From positions 11,755,501 through 11,819,500 of the forward strand of contig NZ_JAUSZI010000002.1 of assembly GCF_030817415.1 (NCBI RefSeq): a DNA stretch of 64,000 nt, written 5' to 3'. Below the pieces are notes generated by a model, which was not told where the DNA came from, did no database searches, and worked only from the letters and a program-made list of their open reading frames with translations. Source of the DNA: Streptomyces umbrinus. GTDB taxonomy: Bacteria; Actinomycetota; Actinomycetes; Streptomycetales; Streptomycetaceae. Positions 35,706-44,871 of the stretch are shown here, in pieces (the first letter of the stretch is position 1; each line of letters starts with the position of its first letter). The translations under genes were made by a program, and so were the position numbers.

Positions 35706-38342
35706 TCAGCGCGAGTCGGGGCGGGCGAGGCCCGAAGCGGCGTCGAGGCTGTCGATGGCGGTTCGGGCCTCGGACACCGCCGCGGCGATCGCGGCGGCGG
35801 CCTGCCCGGCTTGTTCGGGCGTGTGGGACGGCATGACCTGTAGGCGCAGTCTGGCGGAGCCGCTTGGCACCACGGGGTATTCGACGACCATGGCCGCCAC
35901 TCCGCGCGGGCGCAGATTACGGTGTGTGAGGCGTGCTACGCGTTCGTCGCCGATGACGGCGGGAACGATCGGACCCGGGCTGCCCAGGCAGGCCAGTCCG
36001 TGGTCGGCCAGAGCTTCACGCAGTGCCGACGCGGCGTCGAGTGTCTGCCGGCGCAGCCGTGCTCCTTCCGGGGACATCGCGATCCGCAATGCGGCGTCGG
36101 CTGCCGCGGCCTGGGCGGGCGACAAGGCGTTGGAGAAGACGTGCGAGGTGGCGTAGGTCTCGATGTAGCTTCGGACGGCGGGCGAGGCAGTGGCCACAAA
36201 GCCTCCGTTGGAGGCGAAGGTCTTGGAGAAGCTGCCCATCACCAGGTCGACTTGGCCGGCGAGCTGTTGGATCCCGATCTGGCCCTGCCCTCCGGGGCCG
36301 GTGGATCCGAGGTCGTGGGCGACGTCGACGAGGAGGGTCGCCTCGTACTCGTGGCAGATGTCCTGGAGCCGGGCGAGGTCGGGGCTGTCGGCGTTCATGG
36401 AGAAGAGGCCTTCGGTGACGACCAGAATGGCGTGGTGGGGATCCCGGTCGCGCAGTTCGCGCAGTACGGCGTGGACGGCTTCGTTGTCCAGGTGCGGCAC
36501 CCGGTGGACGTTGCGCGAGGCGGCGTGGGCCCCCTGGGAGAGGCTGGCGTGGGCATAGTGGTCCATGACCACGTGGTCGTAGTGGCGGACCAGGGCGTTG
36601 ATCGGTCCGTACGCGGCGGCCCAGCCGGTCGGGAAGAGGACGACATGGTCCGTTTCCACGAGTTCGGCGATGCTCTGTTCAAGGCGCCGGGAATGGACGG
36701 TGTTGCCGATGGCCGCTGCCGAACCGGCGCTGTGCACACCGAACTCGGCGATGGCGGCGGTCGCCGCCTCGACCACCTCGGGGTGGTTGCTCAGCCCCAG
36801 GTAATCCTGGGAGGCGAAGTTGATCCCCTCCAGGACCCGCCCACCGGCATCGAGGAGCCGGGTCGTGGACAGCGGCGCAGCGGCAAGGGTCCTGGAGTAC
36901 AGCCACGTCTCCGATTCGACGCGGGCGCTGTACCAGCGGTGGAACGGCTCCACCCGCTCCAGTAGTCGGCTGCCGGTCGGGGAGGCGAAGCTGCGCACCG
37001 TGTGAGTGAGTGCCAGGTGCTCGTCCTCCGCTGTGTCCTGTGCGGCGAACGGGTTGCTGTCGGACGCCACGGTCGGTTCGTCCGCCGGAGGGGCGACGCT
37101 GGAGTTCGAGGACAGGATGCGCTGCATGCTGTCGACGGAGAAGACGGCGTCGGGGTCGACCGTGTCGCTGAACACTCCGAGGAGTGTGCTGGCGTGGCGC
37201 AGGTCGGAGCTCGCCGCGCGGAACAGGTTTACCTCAGAGGCCTCTGTTGCCCGCATCTCGGCCTGGGAACAGACGAAGTCGTAGTACTTCCAGCTGTCGA
37301 GGTGACGGCGCTCGCGGTAGTCCGACAGCGACCTCGTGAGGTCGTCTCCGGCGGCGAGGGCGGGGCCAATGGTCTGGGCGAGCAGTTCGGCGTCCCTGAG
37401 GGCGTGCGTCATGCCGCTGGCGGTGGCTGGGTCCTTGAACGATGCCGCGTCCCCGACCAGAGCCCAGCCGTCGCCGGACACCTCGCGGATGAAGGGGGTC
37501 TGGTCGTTGGTCATGAAGAATCCGGAGACGCGTGTCGCGCCGTCGACCAGGGCCGCCATGTCTGGGCTGACGTAGTCCAGCGCCTGGGCGAAATGGGCCG
37601 CGCTGTCCTGCCGGAAGGCCTGGTACCAGTCACTGGGGCCGTAGACCAACGCCATCGTCTGGCCGCCGCTGGTCGGGCTTAACGCCATACCGAGACGCCC
37701 CCGGCGCCGGAGCGTGGGAACCTTCAGAAGGTGGCTGTCGAGGTATGTGTAGCAGGCGAAGGATCCGTTGCGCCGCACGTCCTTGCGCGCGGCGCCTGCC
37801 AGCCGTGCCACGTGCGAGCGGCGGCCGTCGGCGCCGACGACGATCCTGGCCCGCTTGGTCGTCTCGGGCCCGTCGGGGCTCGACCGCCACCGCACGCCCA
37901 CCACCCGGCCGTCCTCCTCGACCAGTTCGGTCATCCGCGCGCCCTGCCGGACCTCGACGCCGCACTCAGCCGCGTACGCGAGCAGCAGGTCGTCCAGCAG
38001 GTCGCGGCGGGCGGAGAATGAGGCGTTGACGACGTCCTTGTCGTCCCCGTGCAAGCTGCGGAATCGGTTACGCAGGTCCTCCTCCGCCACTCCGGAGCGG
38101 ATGCTGACGCCTTCGATCACCAGGTCCACCTCCTCGAAGAAGGGGGCCACCGGGACGACCCGGTCCAGGACGCCGAGTCGAGCCAGGTAGCTGGTGCCGC
38201 GGGGCCACATGAAGTGCGTCGAAAGCACGTCCTTGGGAAAAGTGTCCTTCTCCAGGAGGAGGACACTTCGCCCTTGTTTGCTGAGATGAGCTGCCGTGGC
38301 GGCGCCCGCCAGGCGCCCGCCCACCACTACAACGTCATACAT
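35706..38342 (-). CDS. FAD-dependent oxidoreductase fused to an alpha-oxoamine synthase
   Basis: This is an 878-residue fusion of two enzymes. About residues 1-400 are an FAD oxidoreductase of the halogenase/geranylgeranyl-reductase kind: VVVVGGRLAGAATAAHLSKQ (FAD motif), VVGADGRRSHVARLAG (DG motif) and WALVGDAASFKDPATASGMT (GD motif). A linker follows (about 400-490). The second part (about 490-870) is a PLP fold-type I alpha-oxoamine synthase, the family of AONS, KBL and serine palmitoyltransferase: NFASQDYLGLSNHPEVVEAA, MDHYAHASL, VDVAHDLGSTGPGGQG, and GSFSKTFASNGGF with the PLP lysine. The start ATG at 38342 follows GAAGGAG. I know of no close match; which thioester and amino acid it uses cannot be read. 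Confidence 0.82.
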   Translation of the reverse strand: MYDVVVVGGRLAGAATAAHLSKQGRSVLLLEKDTFPKDVLSTHFMWPRGTSYLARLGVLDRVVPVAPFFEEVDLVIEGVSIRSGVAEEDLRNRFRSLHGDDKDVVNASFSARRDLLDDLLLAYAAECGVEVRQGARMTELVEEDGRVVGVRWRSSPDGPETTKRARIVVGADGRRSHVARLAGAARKDVRRNGSFACYTYLDSHLLKVPTLRRRGRLGMALSPTSGGQTMALVYGPSDWYQAFRQDSAAHFAQALDYVSPDMAALVDGATRVSGFFMTNDQTPFIREVSGDGWALVGDAASFKDPATASGMTHALRDAELLAQTIGPALAAGDDLTRSLSDYRERRHLDSWKYYDFVCSQAEMRATEASEVNLFRAASSDLRHASTLLGVFSDTVDPDAVFSVDSMQRILSSNSSVAPPADEPTVASDSNPFAAQDTAEDEHLALTHTVRSFASPTGSRLLERVEPFHRWYSARVESETWLYSRTLAAAPLSTTRLLDAGGRVLEGINFASQDYLGLSNHPEVVEAATAAIAEFGVHSAGSAAAIGNTVHSRRLEQSIAELVETDHVVLFPTGWAAAYGPINALVRHYDHVVMDHYAHASLSQGAHAASRNVHRVPHLDNEAVHAVLRELRDRDPHHAILVVTEGLFSMNADSPDLARLQDICHEYEATLLVDVAHDLGSTGPGGQGQIGIQQLAGQVDLVMGSFSKTFASNGGFVATASPAVRSYIETYATSHVFSNALSPAQAAAADAALRIAMSPEGARLRRQTLDAASALREALADHGLACLGSPGPIVPAVIGDERVARLTHRNLRPRGVAAMVVEYPVVPSGSARLRLQVMPSHTPEQAGQAAAAIAAAVSEARTAIDSLDAASGLARPDSR

Positions 38343-38400
38343 GGTGCTCCTTCAACATGCCTGTTTTGCTTGCTTGTTCAAGTATGTTGATCAACAATGA
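38343..38400 (-). promoter_or_regulatory. promoter/operator region of the fusion gene
   Basis: This A+T-richer stretch holds a perfect palindrome, TGTTGATCAACA, at about 38383-38394. Another TCAACAT/ATGTTGA pair spans the leader. The palindrome is near the place where a -35 box would lie, so a repressor could act there. The IS1182 remnant begins directly after it. Confidence 0.5.
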
Positions 38401-38401
38401 C

Positions 38402-38640
38402 GCCAGTACGCGATCCGTGCCGGCATCGAAGCCACCCCCTCCCAGAGCGTCCGCGCCTGCGGCCTGCGCCGAACCCGCTACCGAGGCCTGCCGAAAACGC
38501 ACATCGGGCACGTCCTGACCGCACTGGCCTGCAACGTCACCCGCATCGCCGACTGGATCGCCGAACCGACCCGCCCCCCGGCGGGCACCAAGCCACTTCC
38601 GCGCCCTCTGCACCGCCCCCAGCTGACCCCGGCAAGATCA
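38402..38640 (+). pseudogene. IS1182-family transposase C-terminal scrap
   Basis: The plus frame reads YAIRAGIEATPSQSVRACGL and RRTRYRGLPKTHIGHVLTAL then ACNVTRIADWI, which matches the C-terminal region of IS1182 transposases (YxxRAGIEGTxSQxVRxxGLRR). Everything before it is gone. It lies directly upstream of the fusion gene's promoter. Confidence 0.7.
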
Positions 38641-38811
38641 CCAACAGGTTCGCCAGGCCGGCTGCGCTGGCCTCCTCGGTGGGGGGAAAATCGGGGTGGG
38701 CGCCCGGTAAGCCGAAGACTCTGTGATGCCGGTCAGCTCGCCCAACAGGATGGCGATGGGGATCCGCTAGCGGACTTCGGTTTGCGCCACGGCCACCACG
38801 GTGACCGGCAG

Positions 38812-40190
38812 CGCGTGTGTCAGACTCAGCGACTTCCCGGATCCCTCCGGGCGCCCGTTCGATCGGCACGCGTGCGGGAGGGACACGGCGATGGCCAGAC
38901 AGGACGTGAAGGACGAGGTCCTCTATCTGCGGGCGGCGGGGCTGGATCTGGGCAAGCGGTTCCTGCTGGCGTGCGTACGCACGCCGTGCTTGAAGCGGCC
39001 GGGAACCTGGACGCTGGAGACCGAGCGGTTCGCCACCACCCCGGCCGAGATCCGGCGTCTGCTGGCCTGGCTACTCGAGCGCCGGGTCGAGGTGGTGGTG
39101 CTCGAGGCCACCTCGGACTACTGGCGCCACCTCTACTACACCTTGCAGCCGCATCTGAACCTGATGCTGGTCAACCCGGCCCACCTCAAGGGCATTCGGG
39201 GGCGCAAGAGCGACCCCAGCGACGCCGCGTTCCTGGCCCGGGCGGGCGCCTCGGGCATGGTGATGGGCTCCTTCGTGCCCGAGCGGGAGATCCGCGAACT
39301 GCGGGACCTGACCCGCCGCCGCACGCAGCTCATCACGGCACGCGGGCAGGAGGCCCAGCGGCTGGAGAAGGAACTCGAGGACACCGGCATGAAGCTGTCC
39401 TCGGTGCTCAGCGACATCACCGGGGCCAGCGGACGCGCCATCATCAACGCACTGATCGGCGGCGAGCGTGACCCCCAGGCGCTGGCCGACCTGGCCATCC
39501 GGCGGGCCCGCAGCAAGATCCCGGCCCTGGTTGAGGCACTGGACGGCACGTTCACCGAGCACCACGCGTTCATGTGCCGGCACTACCTCGACGAGATCGA
39601 CCACCTCACCGCCACGGCCGACCAGCTGGACCAGCGGATCACCGCGCTGCTGACCCGCCTGGAGCACAACAAGGACATCGAGAACCTGGACACCATCCCC
39701 GGCATCGGCCCCGCGGCGGCTGAGATCATCATCGCTGAGACCGGTGGGGACATGACCCAGTTCGCCACCGCCGGCCATCTCGCCTCCTGGATCGGGGTCT
39801 GCCCGGGCATGAACGAATCCGCCGGCGTCACCAAATCCGCCCGTACCCGCAACGGCAACAGCAACCTGAAACGGCTGTTGGGCATCGCCGCGATGTCGGT
39901 GACCCGGAACAAGGACTGCTATCTCAGCGCCTACTACCGGCGCATCGCCGCCCGCCGCGGACGACAGCGGGCCCTGGTCGCGGTGATGCGCAAACTCGCC
40001 GTCGCGATCTGGCACATCCTCCGCCACAAGACCCGCTACCAGGACCTCGGCGCCGACTACTTCACCCGCCGCGACCCTGAACGCGCCATGCGTCGCATGA
40101 CCAAGGAAGCCAACCGCCTCGGCCTCACCGTCCGCTTCGAGCCCATCGCAGCAACGGCCTGACCAGCACACTCACTCAACTTTTCGTGTC
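38812..40190 (+). mobile_element. IS110-family element
   Basis: This is an approximate element boundary around the intact transposase. A repeated GTGTCAGA block lies about 70 bp before the gene (about 38816) and after it (about 40187). IS110 elements have no inverted repeats and carry a non-coding bridge-RNA region; the 80-bp leader is a candidate for part of it, but I could not define it. The exact ends need comparison with other copies. Confidence 0.6.
38891..40162 (+). CDS. IS110-family transposase, intact
   Basis: This is a full-length IS110 recombinase of 423 residues. The DEDD_Tnp domain carries Asp in RAAGLDLGKRF (about 19), Glu in LEATSDYW and Asp in KSDPSDA. The C-terminal transposase_20 domain includes the IPGIGPAAAEIIIAETGGD block with its HhH fold and the later ESAGVTKSARTRNGNSN. 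The serine nucleophile would lie in the latter. The start ATG at 38891 has GGGAGG nearby. No frameshift is seen. Confidence 0.9.
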   Translation: MARQDVKDEVLYLRAAGLDLGKRFLLACVRTPCLKRPGTWTLETERFATTPAEIRRLLAWLLERRVEVVVLEATSDYWRHLYYTLQPHLNLMLVNPAHLKGIRGRKSDPSDAAFLARAGASGMVMGSFVPEREIRELRDLTRRRTQLITARGQEAQRLEKELEDTGMKLSSVLSDITGASGRAIINALIGGERDPQALADLAIRRARSKIPALVEALDGTFTEHHAFMCRHYLDEIDHLTATADQLDQRITALLTRLEHNKDIENLDTIPGIGPAAAEIIIAETGGDMTQFATAGHLASWIGVCPGMNESAGVTKSARTRNGNSNLKRLLGIAAMSVTRNKDCYLSAYYRRIAARRGRQRALVAVMRKLAVAIWHILRHKTRYQDLGADYFTRRDPERAMRRMTKEANRLGLTVRFEPIAATA

Positions 40191-40306
40191 AGAGTCACGG
40201 CATTGGCCCTAAGCCGAAACGGCTACTTGCCTTCGGCTTCGCGGGAGACGGGAGCCCACTCGGCCCACTCGGTGAGGTGTTGCTGGGGGAAGGATTTCCA
40301 TGGGGT

Positions 40307-41029
40307 TCAGAGCTCGGCGACGACGCGTCGTAGTGTGCCGGGCGCGATGCGCAGCATGGCGGGCATGACTTTCGTCTGACCGGGGAATGCCATGTTCCGC
40401 CCCCGCCGAAGAGCTTTCATCGTGACCGCTGCCACCTGTGCGGGAGTCAGTTTCTTCCCCGTGGCTTCGGCGTTCATGGGCGTGTCTGTAGACGGTGGGA
40501 GGACCTCGAGGACATGGGTGTGACTCTGCGGGGCGAGTTGACGGCGCAAGCCGTCCGCAAAGCCGTGCAGGCCGGCCTTCACCGCGCCGTGGGTAGGCGC
40601 GCGAGTGGGCGAGACCAAAGCGAACCCCGAGGTGATGAATACGATCGCGTCGAGCGATGGCCATCGCTCGAGCACTTCACCCGTCAAGTGGATGGGGGCG
40701 GTGAGGTTTAGCGCCACCTCGTCATCGAGAGTCGCGTTGGGGTTCTTGCCGGCGGCATAGTCTCGTTCCTCGAACGTACCGGCGTTGTTGACCAACACGT
40801 CCAAACGCCCGAAGCGATCAGCGACTGCTTGCAACAACGCTGCCCGATCGGCTGCGTCCGTCACATCGGCCCGCACGGCCAGCGCCTGCGGGTGTGCCTG
40901 CGCGAATCGGTCAAGCGCAGCCTGCGAACGCCCGCAAACGACGACAGACGCCCCGAGCTCCACGAAGGATTGCGCGAGGCTCAAGCCGATGCCTGAGGTT
41001 CCGCCAGTGATGAGTACGGTCTGTGACAC
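40307..41029 (-). CDS. SDR-family oxidoreductase
   Basis: This is a 240-residue short-chain dehydrogenase of the DltE type. The motif TGGTSGIG is at residue 8, VNNAG near 84, and the catalytic region FITSGFALVSPTRAPTHGAVK at about 137-158 has a His where the usual Tyr of YxxxK stands (THGAVK). This substitution could affect catalysis. I chose the GTG at 41029, with GAGAGG about 7 bases before it. It is divergent from the TetR gene, and both share the operator region 41050-41099. Confidence 0.85.
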   Translation of the reverse strand: MSQTVLITGGTSGIGLSLAQSFVELGASVVVCGRSQAALDRFAQAHPQALAVRADVTDAADRAALLQAVADRFGRLDVLVNNAGTFEERDYAAGKNPNATLDDEVALNLTAPIHLTGEVLERWPSLDAIVFITSGFALVSPTRAPTHGAVKAGLHGFADGLRRQLAPQSHTHVLEVLPPSTDTPMNAEATGKKLTPAQVAAVTMKALRRGRNMAFPGQTKVMPAMLRIAPGTLRRVVAEL

Positions 41030-41049
41030 GATGTCACCTCTCGCTATAA

Positions 41050-41099
41050 CGTACTGATTGGTACGAAATACTTTAGCACGCCCGTACCGATCGGTATCG
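41050..41099. promoter_or_regulatory. tandem TetR operators
   Basis: CGTACTGATTGGTACG lies at 41050-41065, and CGTACCGATCGGTATCG at 41083-41099. The two sites share CGTAC(C/T)GAT(C/T)GGTA, and their centres are about 33 bp apart. They sit between the SDR and TetR genes, so TetR likely represses both. Confidence 0.7.
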
Positions 41100-41117
41100 A
41101 AGGGGTAGGGTGAAGAA

Positions 41118-41726
41118 ATGTGCTCGACGACACCGACCCCTCCTGGCAGGCCTCGCGCGTTCGACATCGACGAGGCACTCGATCGTGCAGTCCTGGTGTT
41201 CTGGTCAAAGGGTTTCGAGGGCGCCAGCCTTGACGACCTCACCGAAGCGATGGGTATCAGCCGCCCCAGCCTGTACAGGGCCTTCGGTAGCAAAGAAGAC
41301 CTCTTCCACAAGGCGCTGGAGCGGTACACCGAGGGCTTGACCGCCTACTTCGCCCGAGCTCTGGCAGAGCCCACAAGTGCAGCAGTGGCTACTGCCGTGC
41401 TCCACGGGGCGGTCGAGGCGGCAACCATGCCGGGATTGCCCACGGGCTGCCTTGGCGTGCAGGGTGCGTTGGTCACCGGGGACGAGAGCCGCCCAGTCCG
41501 AGACGCACTCATCGCATGGCGCGAGGATGGGATAGCCCACTTGACGCGCCGGTTTCAACAGGCGGTGGACGCCGGTGACCTTCCGCCTTCCGCAGATCCT
41601 CATCTTCTTGCGCTCTACCTGAGAACAGTCGCCAATGGGATTGCCGTCCAGGCCGCGAGTGGTAGTTCCCGCCCTGAGCTGCTGCAAGTCGCGAACCTCG
41701 CGTTGGGCAGCTGGCCAAAGCCGTAG
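41118..41726 (+). CDS. TetR-family regulator
   Basis: This 202-residue protein begins with a TetR HTH (LDDLTEAMGISRPSLYRAFG SKEDLFHKAL, about residues 37-66). The C-terminal domain resembles the YxaF/LmrA group (PTGCLGVQGALVTGDESRPV), including the Cys of that motif. It is divergent from the SDR gene and should bind the operators at 41050-41099. Confidence 0.88.
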   Translation: MCSTTPTPPGRPRAFDIDEALDRAVLVFWSKGFEGASLDDLTEAMGISRPSLYRAFGSKEDLFHKALERYTEGLTAYFARALAEPTSAAVATAVLHGAVEAATMPGLPTGCLGVQGALVTGDESRPVRDALIAWREDGIAHLTRRFQQAVDAGDLPPSADPHLLALYLRTVANGIAVQAASGSSRPELLQVANLALGSWPKP

Positions 41727-41907
41727 TCAGCTAGCCTCGATTCGTCAGCAGCTGTGATTGCCAGACCGGGCTATCGGTTTGCCCTGTTTGTTCCGCGTGA
41801 TCGCGGGCGGGGCCCTCGCGTATCGCTCCGGCTGCGCCGGGGCCACGGCTCCCGGAGTGTGCTGGTCCTGCTCCTTCCTGGTCTTCGTCGGGGCTGGCGG
41901 CCGATCG

Positions 41908-42660
41908 TCAGGTGACGGCTGGGAGGGCGGTGAGTCGCTGCCAGCCGGTGGTAAACGCGGTCGCCCAGGGCCAGGTCCGCTCGATCCGCAGCCATCGGCG
42001 GCGGGCGTGGTCGGCGAGGCGGGTGGGCAGGTGGTAGAGGCGGAAGCGCATGGTGTCCGGCTCGGCGTCGGTCAGGTCGTCGATGTCGTGCAGGGCAGCA
42101 GCCGCAGCCATGCGTCGAGATCGGCGGCGAGGCTCGCATCGAGCATCCAGCCGCGGTTCACCTCCCACGAGGCGGACGGCAGGTTGCCCAGCCCCATCGC
42201 CTTGTTGGTGCGCACCCCGTCCTCGACGCCGGTGTGGGAGCGGTGCAGTACGTCCAGGAACTGGGCATGGCCTGAGCCGGCGATGCCCCACATGCGGCCG
42301 ATGTTGGTCGCGGTGATGCAGTAACGCCAGCCGGTCCTCTTCTCGAACGCGGTCAGCTTCTTCAGGTGCCGCCGGGTCGGGCGGACTCGACGCAGGATCA
42401 GCCGCATGCCCTCCGGCCAGCCCTCACGGGTGTTCACCCCGGTCAACTCGGCGACGAAGTAGCCCTCTTGGAGACTGCCGTACTGGCGCACGGAGGTCTC
42501 CCAGGCGGTCTCGGGCAGCTTTGCGATGGCCTTCTCGTCGTCATCGGTGATCTTCCAGCCGACCGTGTGACGCACCGTGCGCCGCATGGTGTTCAGGGCT
42601 TCCAGGCACTCCAGCAGCCCGTGGGTGGCGCCGGCGCCGTCTACCTGGACAGGTGTGCCA
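41908..42660 (-). pseudogene. IS1380-family transposase, 5' truncated and frameshifted
   Basis: The minus strand has the IS1380 C-terminal blocks WPEGMRLILRRVRPTRRHLK, FEKRTGWRYCITATNI and SHTGVEDGVRTNKAMGLGNL. After a frameshift near 42085 it continues as DAEPDTMRFRLYHLPTRLAD HARRR. The N-terminal part, with two catalytic Asp, is gone. It lies next to the enoyl-CoA hydratase. Confidence 0.82.
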
Positions 42661-42717
42661 ATCCCTGGAAGCTGCCGTGGGACAGGTCGACGGGGCTGCC
42701 GGAAGTGCCTCCGCTGC

Positions 42718-43506
42718 TCACCGACCGTGGAATTCGAGGGCGGGCCGCGGCCTGCCGGCCTTGTACGCCGTGACGGCGGAGGCGAGTCCGGCCTTGGCGT
42801 CCTGCGTCTCGAAGAGCGGCATGGCGAGGTCGAACATCACTTGGTCTGCGGCCGTGGTCCCATTGGCGGCCCAGACCTGGAGAAGTGCCTTGTGTGCCGC
42901 ATGGGCGCGGGTGGGCCCGTCGGCCAGCTTCCGCGCGAGGTCTGTTGCCTCCTGGAGCAGGGTGTCGTCGGCCACGACGCGGTTGACGACGCCGACATCC
43001 GCCATGGTCCGCGCGGGGATCTGCTCGGAGGTGAGTGCCCACTCGAAGGCCCGGGCCCGTCCCGCGCGTTCGGCGACGCGGTAGATGCCGCCCAGGAGGG
43101 TGACGATGCCGAGCGTCTGTTCCGGGTGGCCGAAGTGTGCAGATTCGGCGGCGATGATGACGTCCGCGCGCAGGGCGAGCTCGAAGCCGCCGCCCGAGCA
43201 CCGTCCCTGGACGGCGGCGATCACGGGGATGGGGAGCCGTTCGAAGGCGTTGAAGACATCCATGTAGTGCTCGAAAAGGGCCCGGAGTTCCGCGGTGCTC
43301 AGGTCGGGCCAGTCGACGATGTCGCCGCCGAAGCAGAAGTCGGGTCCGCCGGCGCGCAGGAGGACGGCGCGGGCGTTGCGTCGGGTGATGTCCTCGGTCG
43401 CGGCGGCGAGTTCGTCGGCCATCTGCCGGTCGATCCGATTCTGAGGCGGGTTGTTCAGGACCACGTCGGCGATGCCGTCGGTGACGGTAAGGGTGAGGTG
43501 GGGCAT
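42718..43506 (-). CDS. enoyl-CoA hydratase/isomerase family protein
   Basis: This is a 262-residue crotonase-fold protein. The oxyanion hole parts are FCFGGDI (about residue 63) and AVQGRCSGGGFELAL (about 107), and a catalytic Glu candidate is in HFGHPEQTLGIV. The second classical Glu is not obvious. The ATG at 43506 is followed by MPHLTLTVTDG. It is downstream of the alpha/beta hydrolase with a 61-bp gap, probably one operon. Confidence 0.85.
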   Translation of the reverse strand: MPHLTLTVTDGIADVVLNNPPQNRIDRQMADELAAATEDITRRNARAVLLRAGGPDFCFGGDIVDWPDLSTAELRALFEHYMDVFNAFERLPIPVIAAVQGRCSGGGFELALRADVIIAAESAHFGHPEQTLGIVTLLGGIYRVAERAGRARAFEWALTSEQIPARTMADVGVVNRVVADDTLLQEATDLARKLADGPTRAHAAHKALLQVWAANGTTAADQVMFDLAMPLFETQDAKAGLASAVTAYKAGRPRPALEFHGR

Positions 43507-43567
43507 GGGGGCCTTCTTGCGGTCGGGTCTGACGGGGGTGGGGTGGGCAGGAGCGGGTGAGGCGTCC

Positions 43568-44461
43568 TCAGGCCAGGTGCCGGCGGAACCAGTCGCGGGC
43601 TGCCGCGCTCGACTCCTCGAACCGGGAGAGGTAAGGGTCGAAGTGACCGCCGGGCAGCAGGACCAGATCCTTGGGCTGCAGCGCGCGTTCGTAGGCGGCG
43701 AGCGCCAGGTCCGTGACCGTGACGGTGTCGTGGTCGGCGACCACGAGCAGCAGCGGCGTGGGGGAGACGCGGCTGATCCAGGCACCCGGCTCGTACATGC
43801 GGGCGGCACGGGTGGAGCGCAGGGTGACCTGGTTCTCCCAGGCGCCGGGCGGGAGTTGCTGGAGGTAGAAGTCGATGGCGTCCTTGGCCCGGTAGGCCGC
43901 CGGCACTGCGGGGTCGTCGCTGACGATCGCCTGTGTACGGGGTGCCTCCCCCTGGAACTGGGCTCGCTCGTCTTGCGCGAAGGCGTCTTCAAGGCCGGCG
44001 GCGGCGTCCGGCGGGACACGGCGCAGGCCCTGCTCGTAGCCGCTGATCGTGGGCACCTGGGCGACCACGCACCGCGGGCGCCGGTCGGTGGCGCCCAGGA
44101 CGAGGGCGTGGCCGCCGGCGTAGCTGGTGCCCCACAGGCCTATCCGGTCGGGGTCGACTTCGGGTCGGCTCTCCAGATAGGAGATGGCGCGACGCCAGTC
44201 GGCGATCTGCTGCCAGGGGTCCACGTCCTGGCGGGGGAAGCCCTCGCTGGCGCCGAAGGTGCGGTGGTCGTGGAGGAGGACGACGAAGCCGTCCTCGGCG
44301 AAGGCCTCGGCGAACTGCTCCAGCCCGTGTTCCTTCACGCCCGCGTAACCGTGGGCCATGGTGATCGCCGGGTGCGGGCCGGGGCCGTCGGGGATGAAGA
44401 GCCAGCCGCGCAGAGTGACTCCACCCTCCGCGGTGAAGGCGATGTCGGTTCGTTGTGTCAT
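43568..44461 (-). CDS. alpha/beta hydrolase (dienelactone hydrolase-like)
   Basis: This is a 297-residue hydrolase. The nucleophile elbow is LWGTSYAGGHAL (Ser about residue 115), the acid is in LLLVVADHDTVT and the His in LLPGGHFDPYL. The N-terminal MAHGYAGVKEHGLEQFAEAF gives the oxyanion strand. The ATG at 44461 has AGGAGA 6 bases upstream. It lies upstream of the enoyl-CoA hydratase in the same direction. The substrate is unknown. Confidence 0.86.
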   Translation of the reverse strand: MTQRTDIAFTAEGGVTLRGWLFIPDGPGPHPAITMAHGYAGVKEHGLEQFAEAFAEDGFVVLLHDHRTFGASEGFPRQDVDPWQQIADWRRAISYLESRPEVDPDRIGLWGTSYAGGHALVLGATDRRPRCVVAQVPTISGYEQGLRRVPPDAAAGLEDAFAQDERAQFQGEAPRTQAIVSDDPAVPAAYRAKDAIDFYLQQLPPGAWENQVTLRSTRAARMYEPGAWISRVSPTPLLLVVADHDTVTVTDLALAAYERALQPKDLVLLPGGHFDPYLSRFEESSAAARDWFRRHLA

Positions 44462-44582
44462 GGGTCGTCTCTCCTGGCAAGGCGCGGCCGGCGCTCGGCT
44501 GTCGGCTGCTGTCATGGAATGCGGGGGTACGGGGCTGTGTGGGCGGGCGTTTGCGGTTCTCCACCGCGGCGGCGCTGGATGG

Positions 44583-44825
44583 TCAGGCCGTGCGGCCCGT
44601 GGGCGTCGTGGCCAGGAAGGCGTCGAGCAGTGCGGCGACCGCCGAGGGCCGCTCGACGTGCACCCAGTGACCGGCGCCTTCGACCGCGGTGGCCTGGACC
44701 GAGGCGGTGCACACCTCGGCGACGCCCGGCGTGTAGGCGAGGGAGAGGTCTTCGCCGCCCCGGAGCGGCACTGTCGCGGCAATCGCCATCTTGCCGCCGC
44801 GATGGAGCGCGAACACCGGTCCAGC
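44583..44825 (-). pseudogene. malic-enzyme scrap joined to an alpha/beta-hydrolase C-terminus
   Basis: One open frame contains two unrelated pieces. 44825-44699 reads GPVFALHRGGKMAIAATVPL RGGEDLSLAYTPGVAEVCTA, the conserved N-terminus of NAD-malic enzyme. Directly after it, 44702-44583 reads VQATAVEGAGHWVHVERPSA VAALLDAFL, the C-terminal His region of an alpha/beta hydrolase. Neither is complete. The join looks like a recombination product. Confidence 0.6.
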
Positions 44826-44871
44826 GAAATGGTCGGCCGCTTCCCCGTGCTCCGTTGGCGAATGCCAGGGC

